Below are positions 37,355 to 47,518 of a stretch of 64,000 bases of DNA, one piece after another. Positions within the stretch are counted from its first letter, which is position 1; the number at the start of each line of letters is the position of its first letter. This stretch comes from JAKAGZ01 sp963748105. Its GTDB lineage: Bacteria; Bacteroidota; Ignavibacteria; Ignavibacteriales; Ignavibacteriaceae. The notes below the pieces were generated by a model, which saw nothing but the letters and a program-made list of their open reading frames with translations, ran no database searches and was not told the origin of the DNA. The position numbers were made by a program, and so were the translations under genes. The stretch spans positions 1 through 64,000 of the forward strand of contig CAVVHP010000003.1 of assembly GCA_963748105.1 (NCBI GenBank). Direction: 5' to 3'.

Positions 37355-38122
37355 TTATCTGTGTTTTTTTCGCCACCAGAATTTACAATATTTTGTAAAA
37401 ACATATGATGAAGAAAAAGATGCCAAAATAAAGCCTTCTATTCCATCAAGAAAGCCAAGTTTCAGAAAATACATTTTAATAAATAATAAAGGCGGTCGCA
37501 GTATTATATTAATAAGGCTGTAATTTTTCCCCCTTTTTACCATTTCTTCGGCAGCCAGTGTTGTATAGTTGTTAAATTTTTCAAAATAATGTTCAATTGT
37601 AGGATCTGTAAAATGATCAAGATCACTTTTTAGTTTTCCGATTGGGTCGTCAATTATAAGATATTCGTGTACTTCATTATCGCTGAACTGCACTTTAGTT
37701 TTATCGAACAACCTGTTTACTCTTCCGGGATACCACCCGCTGTGTTTGATCCAGCGACCAAGGAAATATGCTTTCCGGGAAACAGAATAAGCTGAAAATT
37801 CTGGTTTTGAATTTTTAAATTTAATTATTTCTTTTCTCAGTCCATCTGTTATTGCTTCATCAGCATCAATCCAGAATATCCAGTTATTATTTGCTAATGA
37901 AACAGCATATTTTTTTGTTTCAGAATAGCCCTGCCACTTTACCACTTCAGCTTTTACACCTATATATTCTTTCGCAACTTCAAATGTGTTGTCTGAAGTT
38001 TTATCATCAACAAGTATTATAATTTCATCGATGCAGCCAAGTTGACTTTCAATACATCGCTTAATGTTCGATTCTTCATCTTTGGCAATTACAATCGATG
38101 TTATGTTAAAATTCTTATCCAA
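37355..38122 (-). CDS. Family 2 glycosyltransferase (WaaE/KdtX-like, LPS core)
   Basis: A 255-residue GT-A transferase that adds a sugar to LPS core or a similar glycan at the inner membrane face. Evidence: ITSIVIAKDEESNIKRCIES, EIIILVDDKTSDNT, the DXD-type motif FWIDADEAIT, the SRKAYFLGRWIKHSGWYPGR segment typical of the WaaE group, and a C-terminal hydrophobic stretch. It overlaps the GT9 gene by 8 bases, forming the distal end of a minus-strand LPS cluster with the GT9 and methyltransferase genes. Donor and acceptor sugars cannot be read from sequence. Confidence 0.85.
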   Translation of the reverse strand: MDKNFNITSIVIAKDEESNIKRCIESQLGCIDEIIILVDDKTSDNTFEVAKEYIGVKAEVVKWQGYSETKKYAVSLANNNWIFWIDADEAITDGLRKEIIKFKNSKPEFSAYSVSRKAYFLGRWIKHSGWYPGRVNRLFDKTKVQFSDNEVHEYLIIDDPIGKLKSDLDHFTDPTIEHYFEKFNNYTTLAAEEMVKRGKNYSLINIILRPPLLFIKMYFLKLGFLDGIEGFILASFSSSYVFTKYCKFWWRKKHR

Positions 38123-39262
38123 GCAAATCCCTGATTTTTTCTTTTACCTGTTTTGCCGAAATGCTATTTATATCAAGATCTGAGCTAAATCTATAATTAT
38201 CAACTAGTAGCTTTTTATTTTTTAAATTCTTCGCAATTTCCTGCGGAAAAATATATTCCCCATCAGAGAAAATACTTTCCGGGTAAGGTAAAAACCTACC
38301 GTAATAAAGTCCGCTTGTAATGCACAGAAATTTTTTCTTTACAGCTGCGGCAAAATGAACAGCGGCAGTATCATTTGAAATAACAATTTCGCATCCGGCA
38401 ATTATCTGAGCCAATTCCGAGAGTGTTGCTTCTCCGGAAAGATCAATAACTCTGTCATTCTTTACAATTCCGCTAATCTCATCAACAATGTGTTTTTCAC
38501 TAGCAGAAAGCGGAATAACTACAGAAAGATTATATCCCTTTATTAAATATTCACAAATTTCAGCAAAATTGCCCGTATTCCATCGTCTTTTAGGATCATT
38601 AGCACCAGGGAAAATAACGCAATATTTTTCAGGCAGTCCGTCGTATGTTTTCAATTTAGCAGGATCTATTCCGGAATTTTCAATTTCCAATTCTCTTGCG
38701 AGTAAATTTTCAAAAAACTCTTTGTTGCGGTAAAATTCAAAAATATTTTCACCAGCCGCCGGAATTAATTTTGTATAAAAGCCGTTAGAAAATATTTTCA
38801 CCCTGTTCTTTTTATCAGGAGAACCGGAATTACCAATTTTATCAATTGCCCTGCTGGCTTTTACAATCTGATCTCCAAAAAGCAATTCTCTTGTATAGGT
38901 TGAATTAATAACCGTTTCAAACCCTTTTGAATGAATCTTTTTAAAAAAGAAAATTTATAGCTGATACTTTTAAGAAATTTTTTCCTGTCCATCCAGATAA
39001 ATTCATCAATTACATCCGAATCAAGTGTTTCTGCTAGTTCCTTCCAGATGATATTTCCACACAAAGTAATTTTACAATTTTTGTATTTCTCTTCTTCCCT
39101 GATTATTGCCAGAAAATTTCTGAAAAGCAGGTAATCGCCTATCGAGTCAAATCTTAAAAACAAAAGAGAACCAGGGTTTACATTTTGCTTTTTTAAGCCG
39201 ATAAAAAAGTCGAGGAACAAAAATATCAGGAAATTGAAAACATTTCTTATCTGGATGAACAT
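38115..39262 (-). CDS. Family 9 glycosyltransferase (heptosyltransferase-like), one frameshift near 38,942
   Basis: Transfers heptose or a similar sugar to the LPS core. The N-terminal part (39262 downward) has the GT9 start PGSLLFLRFDSIGDYLLFRN. Restoring one A in the A-run near 38,942 joins it to the C-terminal part as FSFLKKIHSKGFETVINSTY and then TRELLFGDQIVKASRAIDKI. The C-terminus carries CVIFPGANDPKRRWNTGNFA and the donor-site motif IVISNDTAAVHFAAAVKKK. The total is about 382 residues, normal for the family. It overlaps the next glycosyltransferase by 8 bases. Confidence 0.86.
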
Positions 39263-39266
39263 CTGA

Positions 39267-40046
39267 TTACTTTCCCTTTTTCTTTAAAAGATTGTGATCT
39301 TCCAGAGTTCTGCTTTTCATCATTTTCTTAACAAAATAAAAAAGTCCGGCTTTACTCAACTTTATAGCACTTGTGACCATTTTTTGATTCAATACTTTTC
39401 TGGTCAGAATATGCAGCGACCCGAAGCTGAAAGTATTAAGATTAAATTTGGAAGATAGAATCTGTAAAGTTTGAGCAGAATAAAAAGAAACGTGCTGGCC
39501 GTGCTCAAAAGCATAAAACCACCAATCTTTTGGTTGAGGCAGGTTTACCGGCAATAACTGAGTGGAAAAAATTATAGTATCGCTAATCTCCAACATTTTT
39601 TCAATTTCAGTAACGGGATCCGGTAAATGTTCAAAAACTTCGAGCGCTGTAATGGCTTCTGTTTTTCCCAATTGATTAAGGTTATATTCAAATCCACGGG
39701 CAAGTAAATTATCGCAGTGTTTATCGTCCCAATAAAAATCGAATCCGACATCTCTCATAAGTCGCGCGAAAATTCCATACCCTCCGGCATAATCAAGAAA
39801 TTTACCGCTGCTGTCAAAAAAGAAATATAGCAAAACTGAAATTACCCGGTTAAAGTAAATATTCCTCTCCAGCAGACCGGTGTCTGTCAAATTAATAGCG
39901 CTACTGTACGCTTCATCAAGCCAGTATGGCTCTTCTGAAAAAACAAAATTGCAGCCTTTACAATGAAAAAACAGCACGTCATATTTATTTAATATCTTTT
40001 CCTTGAATAATTCTTTTGCGGGGGACCCACAGATTTTACAGTTCAT
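39267..40046 (-). CDS. Class I SAM-dependent methyltransferase with N-terminal zinc ribbon
   Basis: A 259-residue cytosolic methyltransferase. The N-terminus has two CxxC pairs (CKICGSPA, then CKGCNFVFSEEPYW), a zinc-ribbon typical of methyltransferases found in sugar and O-antigen clusters. The Rossmann domain follows with FLDYAGGYGIFARLM (SAM-binding Gly motif), ITALEVFEHLPDPVTEIEKM, and the conserved HGQHVSFYSAQTLQIL. It ends 4 bases before the GT9 gene. The likely substrate is a sugar or nucleotide sugar. It is divergent from the flippase across 200 bases. Confidence 0.82.
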   Translation of the reverse strand: MNCKICGSPAKELFKEKILNKYDVLFFHCKGCNFVFSEEPYWLDEAYSSAINLTDTGLLERNIYFNRVISVLLYFFFDSSGKFLDYAGGYGIFARLMRDVGFDFYWDDKHCDNLLARGFEYNLNQLGKTEAITALEVFEHLPDPVTEIEKMLEISDTIIFSTQLLPVNLPQPKDWWFYAFEHGQHVSFYSAQTLQILSSKFNLNTFSFGSLHILTRKVLNQKMVTSAIKLSKAGLFYFVKKMMKSRTLEDHNLLKKKGK

Positions 40047-40246
40047 AATCGGTATTATTGTAAAGATGAAATGACCGGCTTAAACCAGCATTAATAATCA
40101 AACTATAACAAAATGAAATATGCGAAATAATTCAATTAATTACTAAAAAAAGCCCCTTCAGGCGTATTTTGTTAGAATATAGGAAGCTGAGTTAGTATAT
40201 TGCATAAACTTTTTCCCGTCAACACTACGGAATAAAATTCTAAAAT

Positions 40247-41570
40247 ATGGGCAAAATTACTCATCTGATAAATAAGCTTTCACCTACTCTTAAGAAAATT
40301 ATCGGGAATACCGGTTGGCTGTTTTTCGATAAAGTTTTCAGAATGGGTATTGGCATTGTTGTTTGGGTATGGATTGCCCGTTACCTGGGTCCTGATAATT
40401 TTGGTCTCTTCAATTATGCAATCGCTTTCGTCGCATTGCTTACACCGATAGCTACGCTTGGTCTTGATAACCTGGTTATCCGCGAAATAGTTAAAAACAA
40501 AGATGCCCGATATGAAATACTTGGTTCCGCTTTTGCTATGCGCATTGCCGGTGGAATTTTAACTGTTCTTTTGGCTATTGGATTAATTGCACTAATACGT
40601 CCGGGAGAAATGTTAACCCTCTGGCTGGTTGGAATTATTGCTACTGGGACTATTTTTCAGTCATTTGATGTCATAGATTTTTGGTTTCAATCTGAAGTAA
40701 AATCAAAATTTACTGTGATGGCAAAAAACTCTGCTTTTACAATTTCTGCAATTGTAAAAGTAATCCTGATAAAAATGCAGGCTCCGTTAATAGATTTTGC
40801 GTGGATTAGTTTTATAGAAATAGTGATCGGTGCCATCGGTCTTTTATTTTTCTATTTAAAAGAAAACAATGAAATTAGTGAATGGAAGATCAGTATATCA
40901 AGAATGAAAAGATTATTAAATGAAAGTATTCCGCTTCTTGTCTCAAACGCTGCAATTCTTTTATATATGAAGGTTGATATTTTATTACTGGGACAAATGA
41001 AAGGTGAAACGGCTGTCGGTTATTATTCCGCGGCAACCAAAATTTCGGAAGCATTTTATTTCATATCTATGATTATTGCTGGCTCTGTATTTCCGGTAAT
41101 AATTGGTAATGAAGAACTCTACTTTAAACGATTAAAAAAACTACTCGATGTAACAACCGCCCTTGCATATGCGATAATTATTCCAATATTTCTTTTATCC
41201 AATACTATCATATTAGTGTTCGGATCACAGTACTGCAACATCAGGACCAATATTAGCGGTGCATACATGGGCAACGTTATTCGTATTTCTTGGTGTTGCG
41301 CAGGGAAGCTGGTATATCAAGGGAGGAAAACCCGGAATTTTTCTTCAGATGAAAAGGACAATTATTGGGTTGATAATAAATATTGTGTTAAACATTATTC
41401 TTATTCCTTCAATGTCCGGACTGGGAGCTGCAATTGCAACCATAGTGGCATATAGTTACGTAGGATACTTCAGTAATCTCTTTAATAAAGAGACTAGAAA
41501 AATATTTAAGATGCAAACTCAATCATTACTGCTTTACGGATTATTTATAAGAAAAGAAAATGGCGCTTAA
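40247..41570 (+). CDS. Oligosaccharide flippase (Wzx/PST type), one frameshift near 41,233
   Basis: Moves a lipid-linked oligosaccharide across the inner membrane. The first frame (40247-41455) shows a long multi-helix protein with IGNTGWLFFDKVFRMGIGIV, RYLGPDNFGLFNYAIAFVAL, LDNLVIREIVKN and YMKVDILLLGQMKGETAVGY. Removing one C near 41,233 joins it to the second frame (FGSQYATSGPILAVHTWATL, then FVFLGVAQGSWYIKGG and IIGLIINIVLNIILIPSMSG). The complete protein is about 440 residues with around 12 helices. It overlaps the following glycosyltransferase by 11 bases and is the first plus-strand gene of the O-antigen block. Confidence 0.88.
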
Positions 41571-42468
41571 AACACCGGTAGTCTTTATAATTTTTAACAG
41601 GCCTGAAACTACTCAAAAGGTATTTGATGCTATCAAACTGGCACAACCAGAAAAATTATTTGTAATAGCTGATGGTCCGAGAAAAAATAAAATTGGTGAA
41701 GAAAGCTTATGTGAACAATCCAGAAAAATTATTGAACAGGTCGATTGGGAATGTGAAATAGTTAAAGATTATTCCGATGTAAATCTTGGATGCAAGAAAA
41801 GACTTTCCAGCGGAATCACACGAGTTTTTGAACAAACAGAGCAGGCAATATTTTTGGAAGATGATTGTCTGCCTTCACAATCATTCTTTCCTTATTGCGA
41901 AAATTTATTGGAATATTACCGGGATAATGAAAAGATCATGCATATCTCAGGCATTAATTTTCAATTCGGAAAAAACACAACCGAATACAGTTATTACTTC
42001 TCGCGTTTTGTCCACGTTTGGGGTTGGGCGTCATGGAAAAGAGCCTGGAAATTTTATGATGTTCAGATGAAAAAATGGCCGGAAGTAAGAAAAAGCACAC
42101 TTTTTGACGATTTTTGTAAGAATAATCGCGCAAAACGTTACTGGACAGAAAAACTCCAGTTAACCTATGAAGGCAAAATAGATACCTGGGATTACCAGTG
42201 GAATTTTGCCTGCTTATTGAACAATGGATTGTCTATTATACCAAATCAAAATCTCGTTTCAAATATTGGATTTAACACAGGTGGAGTTCACACACATGAA
42301 AAGAAAAGTGAGTGGGCCGGTATCCCGGTAAATGAATTAGAATTTCCTCTTAAGCATCCACCACAAATCATCAGGAATAAAAATGCTGATGCTAATACTC
42401 AGGACAAACATTTTAGCCCGGATATTATTTACAAATTAAAACGAAAAATTAAACAATTACTAACCTGA
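41560..42468 (+). CDS. Glycosyltransferase (nucleotide-diphospho-sugar transferase family)
   Basis: A 302-residue protein starting LKTPVVFIIFNRPETTQKVF. It has the GT-A features LFVIADGPRKNK, NLGCKKRLSSGI, an acidic EQAIFLEDDCLPSQSFFPYC motif in place of DXD, and the conserved VHVWGWASWKRAWKFYD and IDTWDYQWNFACLLNNGL. This group is often listed as GT2 or hemolytic-protein-like and is common in Bacteroidota capsule and O-antigen clusters. It overlaps the flippase and is followed closely by another GT2 gene. Substrate unknown. Confidence 0.78.
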   Translation: MALKTPVVFIIFNRPETTQKVFDAIKLAQPEKLFVIADGPRKNKIGEESLCEQSRKIIEQVDWECEIVKDYSDVNLGCKKRLSSGITRVFEQTEQAIFLEDDCLPSQSFFPYCENLLEYYRDNEKIMHISGINFQFGKNTTEYSYYFSRFVHVWGWASWKRAWKFYDVQMKKWPEVRKSTLFDDFCKNNRAKRYWTEKLQLTYEGKIDTWDYQWNFACLLNNGLSIIPNQNLVSNIGFNTGGVHTHEKKSEWAGIPVNELEFPLKHPPQIIRNKNADANTQDKHFSPDIIYKLKRKIKQLLT

Positions 42469-42473
42469 TAATT

Positions 42474-43352
42474 TTGGATAAATCACTTAATTACATAATT
42501 GTTACAAACACGATTAAAAGGTCCAAGGAATTGGTCGAGAAGTCGCTCAGGGCATCATTATCCCAAAAGCTAAAACCTCAGAAGGTTATACTTTTAGATC
42601 AAAATGATCCTGAAATAAAATTATCAGAGGATATATTAAATAACCCATTATTTGAAAGACAGAAAGCAAAATTCAATTCAGTTTCTGAAGCACGCAATTC
42701 GCTTAAGATTCCCCGGAAAGCCGAATGGATATTTTTCTGCGATGATGATGGTTATCCTCACAGGGAATATTCAGAAATTCTTCAGAAGATAATAGAAAGC
42801 AATCCTGAAATTGAAATACTTGCAGGAAATATAATAAGGGATGACACAAACACTAACTACACTCTTCGACAAAAAAGTTTTGGTAGCCTTAAATATTTCA
42901 GAAACACAAAAAAATTAATGGGATCCAATTTTGTAGTGAGAACAAATCTTTTCGAGGAATTAAATCGATTTGATCAAAACTTTGGCGCCGGATCATATTG
43001 GGGAAGTGGAGAAGAAACAGATTTTTGCTGGAAAGCATTTTTTGCAAAAAAGGAAATGGAGTTTTTCCCTGAACTGATAGTTTATCACGTACCGCCTTTC
43101 CACGAATCCGTAAAAAGAGGTTTCAAAAAATCATTTAAGTATGGCGTTGGCAAAGGCGCCCTGGTCTGGAAGTGGCTGTTTAGAAAAAGAAAAATTATTG
43201 TTGTTTACGAATTGCTTGAAATGATTATCGTTCCATTTATTCACTTTTTAAGAGGAATTGTTACACTGCGCGGACAATTAATTATAACACATCTTGGTTC
43301 GCTAAGCGGAAGAATATACGGCCTTTTGAAAGCACCTTTTTCGAAGAGATAA
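42474..43352 (+). CDS. Family 2 glycosyltransferase
   Basis: A 292-residue GT-A glycosyltransferase from a TTG start 5 bases after the preceding stop. Features: YIIVTNTIKRSKELVEKSLR, VILLDQNDP, a SVSEARNSL motif, IFFCDDDGYPH (DXD), MGSNFVVRTNLFEELNRFDQ, and GSGEETDFCWKAFFAKKEM, the ED/E-type acceptor motif. Two hydrophobic C-terminal segments may attach it to the membrane. Its stop touches the stop of the convergent glycosyltransferase with no gap. Confidence 0.82.
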   Translation: MDKSLNYIIVTNTIKRSKELVEKSLRASLSQKLKPQKVILLDQNDPEIKLSEDILNNPLFERQKAKFNSVSEARNSLKIPRKAEWIFFCDDDGYPHREYSEILQKIIESNPEIEILAGNIIRDDTNTNYTLRQKSFGSLKYFRNTKKLMGSNFVVRTNLFEELNRFDQNFGAGSYWGSGEETDFCWKAFFAKKEMEFFPELIVYHVPPFHESVKRGFKKSFKYGVGKGALVWKWLFRKRKIIVVYELLEMIIVPFIHFLRGIVTLRGQLIITHLGSLSGRIYGLLKAPFSKR

Positions 43353-44120
43353 TTATTCCGAATGCTTTTTCCTTTTTAGCACCCTCAGCAAGTTTTTTAA
43401 TCCCGAATCTTCCATTATTTTTCTTCCAAAATAAAAAAACTGTCTGATAATATAGCCGGTCTGGTTAGTCAATGTCAGATAATCATTTTCTTTTAAGGAT
43501 TTATAACATTCCTTAATTGCTTCACTTTCTTGTGCAGAAGATTTTCCCGTTCCCTCCATTCTGACAACAGCTTCTCCATCAACATAATTACACTTATAGC
43601 CTTTCTTCATCATTCTTACAATAAAATCAAAATCCATCGATATTTTATACTTCTCATTAAATTTTCCGATCTCATCAAAACATTTTCTGCGAACAATCAT
43701 TGTGGGATGGAAATATGGTTGCCCTCGTCCGACAGATTTCATTTGAGGACGCATAAATATTTCTCCGCCTATTCTGTCGTGAAAAATAATATTGGAATGC
43801 ACAAAAAATATTTCTGAATCTCTGGATAAAATATTGATAGCAGCTTTAATGTATCCCGGATCAATTAAAATATCCCCGCTGTTCAAAAACATTATATAAT
43901 CACCGGAAGCGTTAGCGAGCCCTTTATTGAATGCGTCGGCTATTCCATTGTCTTTTTCATTAATTACTAAACCATTGTGATTTTTTAAAAAATCTATTGT
44001 CTTTGAATCATTTCCTCCATTTATTACTATAGATTCTATATAGTCCTTTTCTGGAATTGAATCGAGCGTACTCTTCAACTCTAAAAAATTATTAAAGGTT
44101 ATTGTGACTACTGATACCAT
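43353..44120 (-). CDS. Family 2 glycosyltransferase (WcaA-like)
   Basis: A 255-residue GT2 enzyme. It has VSVVTITFNNFLELKSTLDS, INGGNDSKTIDFL, EKDNGIADAFNKGLANASGD, FLNSGDILIDPGYIKA (equivalent of the DXD region), PYFHPTMIVRRKCFDEIGKF and ISMDFDFIVRMMKKGY. These are standard for colanic-acid/O-antigen type transferases. It lies between two plus-strand transferase genes but on the minus strand, with no base between its stop and that of its convergent neighbour. Confidence 0.83.
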   Translation of the reverse strand: MVSVVTITFNNFLELKSTLDSIPEKDYIESIVINGGNDSKTIDFLKNHNGLVINEKDNGIADAFNKGLANASGDYIMFLNSGDILIDPGYIKAAINILSRDSEIFFVHSNIIFHDRIGGEIFMRPQMKSVGRGQPYFHPTMIVRRKCFDEIGKFNEKYKISMDFDFIVRMMKKGYKCNYVDGEAVVRMEGTGKSSAQESEAIKECYKSLKENDYLTLTNQTGYIIRQFFYFGRKIMEDSGLKNLLRVLKRKKHSE

Positions 44121-44285
44121 AATTAACGCTAAATTTTGAGGAAATTAAATTTTATATAATCATTGTTAAATTTGAAAAAATATGCGGTCTAATCAAACTA
44201 AATTCAGCTTATTTCTTTATTTTGATATTTGAATATATTTAGGTAGCAGGATTTCTGATTTTCGCTCACACTACAGGAAAATCTT

Positions 44286-45413
44286 TTGAAAAAACTAAAA
44301 ACAGCAATAGTTCACGATTGGTTCGCCGGTTATGCCGGTTCGGAAAGATGCGTTGAATCATTTACCAACCTTTACCCGGAAGCAGATGTTTTTGTACTTT
44401 TTAATTTTTTAACTGATGAAGAGCAAAAAATAGTAGTTAAAAATAAAAAGCCACATACGTCATTTATTCAGAATTTTCCATTTGCCCGGAGCAACCACAG
44501 AAAGTATCTGCCGCTGTTTCCTTACGCTATTGAACAGTTTGATCTTTCTGAATATGATTTAATTATATCTAGTTCGCACGCAGTTGCCAAAGGTGTACTT
44601 ACAAATCAAAATCAGCTTCATATTTGTTATTGCCATACACCTATACGGTATGCGTGGGACCTTACTCACCAGTATCTCAAAGAATCAAAATTAACGAATG
44701 GAATTAAAGGTGCTTTTGCAAAATGGGTGCTCCACTATATTCGTATGTGGGACATTTCAACAGCAAACCGCCCGGATTTTTTCATTGCAAATTCCGGATA
44801 CATTGCAAAAAGAATTAAAAAAATTTATAACAAAGAAGCCGTTGTAATTAATCCGCCAGTTGATTTAAATAATTTTGAATGCAGTCCCGAAAAAGATGAT
44901 TTTTATTTGACCGCATCAAGATTTGTTCCTTATAAAAGAATGGATGTAATTGCAGAAGCGTTTTCAAAGATGCCGGACAAAAAATTGGTAATTGTTGGCA
45001 GTGGGCCCGATGAAGAAAAAATAAAAGAGAAATCCGGAAGTAATATTGAATTTGCCGGCTATCTCAACGGGGAAAGATATAAGGATTATATGAAGCGGGC
45101 AAAGGGCTTTGTATTTGCTGCAGAAGAAGATTTTGGCATTGTTGCAATTGAAGCACTGGCAAGCGGAACACCTGTTATTGCTCTGGATAAAGGTGGAACG
45201 GCTGAGACGGTTCAAAATGGAATAAACGGTGTCCATTTTAGCGAACAATCTGTTGAAAGTATAAAAGAGGCTGTTGAAAAATTTGAAAAAACAAGATCTG
45301 ATTTTGATTCAATTAAAATTGCTGAAAATGCAAAACAATATGATCGAAAAATTTTTGAAGAAAAGATCAGAAAATTTGTAGATGAAAAAGTCACAGAAAA
45401 ATTCGAGATTTAG
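44286..45413 (+). CDS. Family 4 glycosyltransferase
   Basis: A 375-residue GT-B transferase. The start is TTG 44286 (KKLKTAIVHDWFAGYAGSER). It has FDLSEYDLIISSSHAVAKGV, ICYCHTPIRYAWDLTHQYL, VVINPPVDLNNF at the domain junction, DFYLTASRFVPYKRMDVIAE, KLVIVGSGPDEEKIKE, and the EX7E-type donor motif AAEEDFGIVAIEALASGTPV. Mannosyl- or rhamnosyl-transfer to a lipid-linked glycan is common in this group. It is followed 27 bases later by the initiating sugar-phosphate transferase. Confidence 0.88.
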   Translation: MKKLKTAIVHDWFAGYAGSERCVESFTNLYPEADVFVLFNFLTDEEQKIVVKNKKPHTSFIQNFPFARSNHRKYLPLFPYAIEQFDLSEYDLIISSSHAVAKGVLTNQNQLHICYCHTPIRYAWDLTHQYLKESKLTNGIKGAFAKWVLHYIRMWDISTANRPDFFIANSGYIAKRIKKIYNKEAVVINPPVDLNNFECSPEKDDFYLTASRFVPYKRMDVIAEAFSKMPDKKLVIVGSGPDEEKIKEKSGSNIEFAGYLNGERYKDYMKRAKGFVFAAEEDFGIVAIEALASGTPVIALDKGGTAETVQNGINGVHFSEQSVESIKEAVEKFEKTRSDFDSIKIAENAKQYDRKIFEEKIRKFVDEKVTEKFEI

Positions 45414-45440
45414 AATTTAGCATTTAGATTTTCTCCATTT

Positions 45441-46838
45441 ATGATTACAAATCAGAAAAGCATTTACTATTTAAGATTATTTACCGACCTGGTGTTGTTA
45501 AATATTTCTTTTATTGTGTCGGCCATCCTGGCACAATCACTACAGATATTATTATCCCGTCCCTACATGTTTGTGCTCATGGCTATACTGAACTTCACGT
45601 GGTATTTTTTTTCAAATGTTACGGGCTTTTACGAAGACATAACAACCAAATCATTTTCCTATCATTTTCGTGATATAATTAAAAATATTTTTGCGCAGGT
45701 AATTTTTTCAATCATCTTCATTTTTGTAGCAAAAGAAGACCTTTTCACAAGGAATTTTATTCTTTTTTATTCGCTAATTCTTCTTGTTCTTGTAAGCATA
45801 AGAATTCAAATAATTAAACAGCTGGTAAGAAGCATACGCGGGAAAGAAAAAAACCTTCGTAATGTCCTTATTATTGGTGCCGGAGAAATTGGTCAGAATT
45901 TTAAGGAATTAATAAACAAACGGGAGGATTTTGGGTACAATTTTTCCGGCTTCCTTGATGATGAACAACCTGATGAAAAAGAATATCTTGGTAATATTTC
46001 CCAACTCGGGGAAGTAATTAGCCAAAGAGATATAAATGTAGTTGTGATAGCTTTGTCTTATTATGCTTCAACACAACTGGACCAAATAATAAAAACCTGT
46101 AACAAGTATGCTCTGCGGGTTCATATAATACCGGATTACTTCAGGTTCCTGTCGAAGAAATACCAGATAAATATGATCGGAGATTTCCCGATTATTACTG
46201 TAAGAGATGAACCACTGGCTGAAGCTCACTGGAGATTTATCAAAAGATCTGGTGATATAATTTTATCATCGTTGGTTATTATAATTGTTTTTACCTGGCT
46301 TTTCCCGATTCTCTTTATTATTAACAAAATTTCTTCACCGGGTAAATTATTATTCATACAGGATCGTGTAGGTGCCGGAGATAAAATATTCAAATGTTAT
46401 AAATTCAGAACAATGAGAAGCGACAATGCTAATAAGGAAAAATATCAGCCAACAGTTGAAAATGATCCGAGGGTAACAAGAATTGGCGCATTTTTAAGAA
46501 AATCAAATATTGATGAGCTTCCACAATTTTTAAATGTCTTAAAAGGCGAAATGTCTGTAGTAGGTCCGCGCCCCCACCCTGTTTCATTTCACGAAGTTTA
46601 CAAAAAGATGGTAGAGGAAATAAAAATACGAACGTGGGTAAAACCCGGAATTAGTGGCTGGGCGCAAGTTCATGGATTCAGGGGTGATGTTCTGGATTAT
46701 GAAGAGAACAAAAGAAGAACAATAAAAAGAATTGAATATGATCTCTGGTACATAGAAAACTGGTCTTTATGGCTTGATGTACAAATTATCCTTTTAACTT
46801 TATGGCAAATGATAAAAGGGGATACAAAAGGAATTTGA
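45441..46838 (+). CDS. Polyprenyl glycosylphosphotransferase (WbaP/WcaJ type)
   Basis: Starts O-antigen or exopolysaccharide units by placing a sugar-1-phosphate (glucose or galactose class) on undecaprenyl phosphate at the inner membrane. The 465-residue protein has four N-terminal membrane helices, a CoA-binding-like soluble domain (NVLIIGAGEIGQNFKELI), another membrane segment (IILSSLVIIIVFTWLFPILF), and the catalytic PFAM-type bacterial sugar transferase domain: FIQDRVGAGDKIFKCYKFRT, NDPRVTRIGAFLRKSNIDEL, PQFLNVLKGEMSVVGPRPHP, and IRTWVKPGISGWAQVHGFRG. It closes the plus-strand gene block; a perfect terminator follows. Confidence 0.93.
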   Translation: MITNQKSIYYLRLFTDLVLLNISFIVSAILAQSLQILLSRPYMFVLMAILNFTWYFFSNVTGFYEDITTKSFSYHFRDIIKNIFAQVIFSIIFIFVAKEDLFTRNFILFYSLILLVLVSIRIQIIKQLVRSIRGKEKNLRNVLIIGAGEIGQNFKELINKREDFGYNFSGFLDDEQPDEKEYLGNISQLGEVISQRDINVVVIALSYYASTQLDQIIKTCNKYALRVHIIPDYFRFLSKKYQINMIGDFPIITVRDEPLAEAHWRFIKRSGDIILSSLVIIIVFTWLFPILFIINKISSPGKLLFIQDRVGAGDKIFKCYKFRTMRSDNANKEKYQPTVENDPRVTRIGAFLRKSNIDELPQFLNVLKGEMSVVGPRPHPVSFHEVYKKMVEEIKIRTWVKPGISGWAQVHGFRGDVLDYEENKRRTIKRIEYDLWYIENWSLWLDVQIILLTLWQMIKGDTKGI

Positions 46839-46861
46839 ACTAGACTATATTGCCCTGCAAT

Positions 46862-46889
46862 AAAAAACCCCGGCTTACCGGGGTTTTTT
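46862..46889 (+). terminator. Rho-independent terminator of the O-antigen block
   Basis: A perfect 12-bp stem (AAAAAACCCCGG / CCGGGGTTTTTT) around a CTTA loop, with the T-run built into the stem end, lies 23 bases after the last glycan gene. The A-run on the other arm lets it also serve the convergent minus-strand gene at 46917. Confidence 0.88.
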
Positions 46890-46916
46890 GTTAAGCAACA
46901 AATTGTTTAACAAACC

Positions 46917-47330
46917 TCAGGAGGATGCTTTTGGTTTCAAAACGAATGTAAGCACAACTCCGCATATAATATTCACAACCAGCCCGTAAAGGAACCATTG
47001 TAGTGCAAGAGTATAAGGGATGGGCATTACGGCGTAAGTTCCGTAAGCCATTGGCAGGCTAACCATCATTCCCACATAAAATCCGTAACGGACTCCCTCC
47101 ATAGCTCCCTTGTTCTCATATCCTTTTGAAAAAATAAGTGTAAAAAAGAAAGCGTAGAAGAGATCACAAAGGATAATTATCCACATCTGTATGTCCGCCT
47201 CGGGACGCATAAGTTTTGCGACTTCTTCGGCCATATACGAAGACTGTAGCAGAACACCGTTTATTAGCCAGTCGAGCAGAAAATAAACGATAAATACTAC
47301 AATAAAACCGGTCCACACTTTTTTGTTCAT
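46917..47330 (-). CDS. Four-helix integral membrane protein, function unknown
   Basis: A 137-residue protein with four hydrophobic helices (FIVVFIVYFLLDWLINGVLL, MWIIILCDLFYAFFFTLIF, YGFYVGMMVSLPMAYGTYAV, WFLYGLVVNIICGVVLTFVL) and short polar loops, ending in a basic KPKASS tail. I do not recognise a named family. The conserved-looking GVRYGFYVGMMVS and the LDW motif in the first helix suggest a small bacterial membrane-protein family of the DUF class. It is expressed from the minus strand, convergent with the glycan block, and divergent from the VOC gene. Confidence 0.65.
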   Translation of the reverse strand: MNKKVWTGFIVVFIVYFLLDWLINGVLLQSSYMAEEVAKLMRPEADIQMWIIILCDLFYAFFFTLIFSKGYENKGAMEGVRYGFYVGMMVSLPMAYGTYAVMPIPYTLALQWFLYGLVVNIICGVVLTFVLKPKASS

Positions 47331-47518
47331 AAGACTCCATGGAGTTTGTTAAACAAATTATTTATAGGGACACAAAAAAGCTATGAACCTAAACCAATAA
47401 ATGCAACAAAAAACATTTTAAGACTAAAAATTAAAGTTTAATTCTTGCCCGTATTATAAATAAACCTTAATTTTATAATCAAATATGGCTTTCTTTATAA
47501 TTAATACCGGGGGCTCCT

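Noticed and set aside
42470..44125. Zero-gap convergent glycosyltransferase genes (stops at 43352 and 43353) as a possible broken gene
   Set aside because: Both proteins are complete with normal motifs and lengths; tight convergent ends are common.
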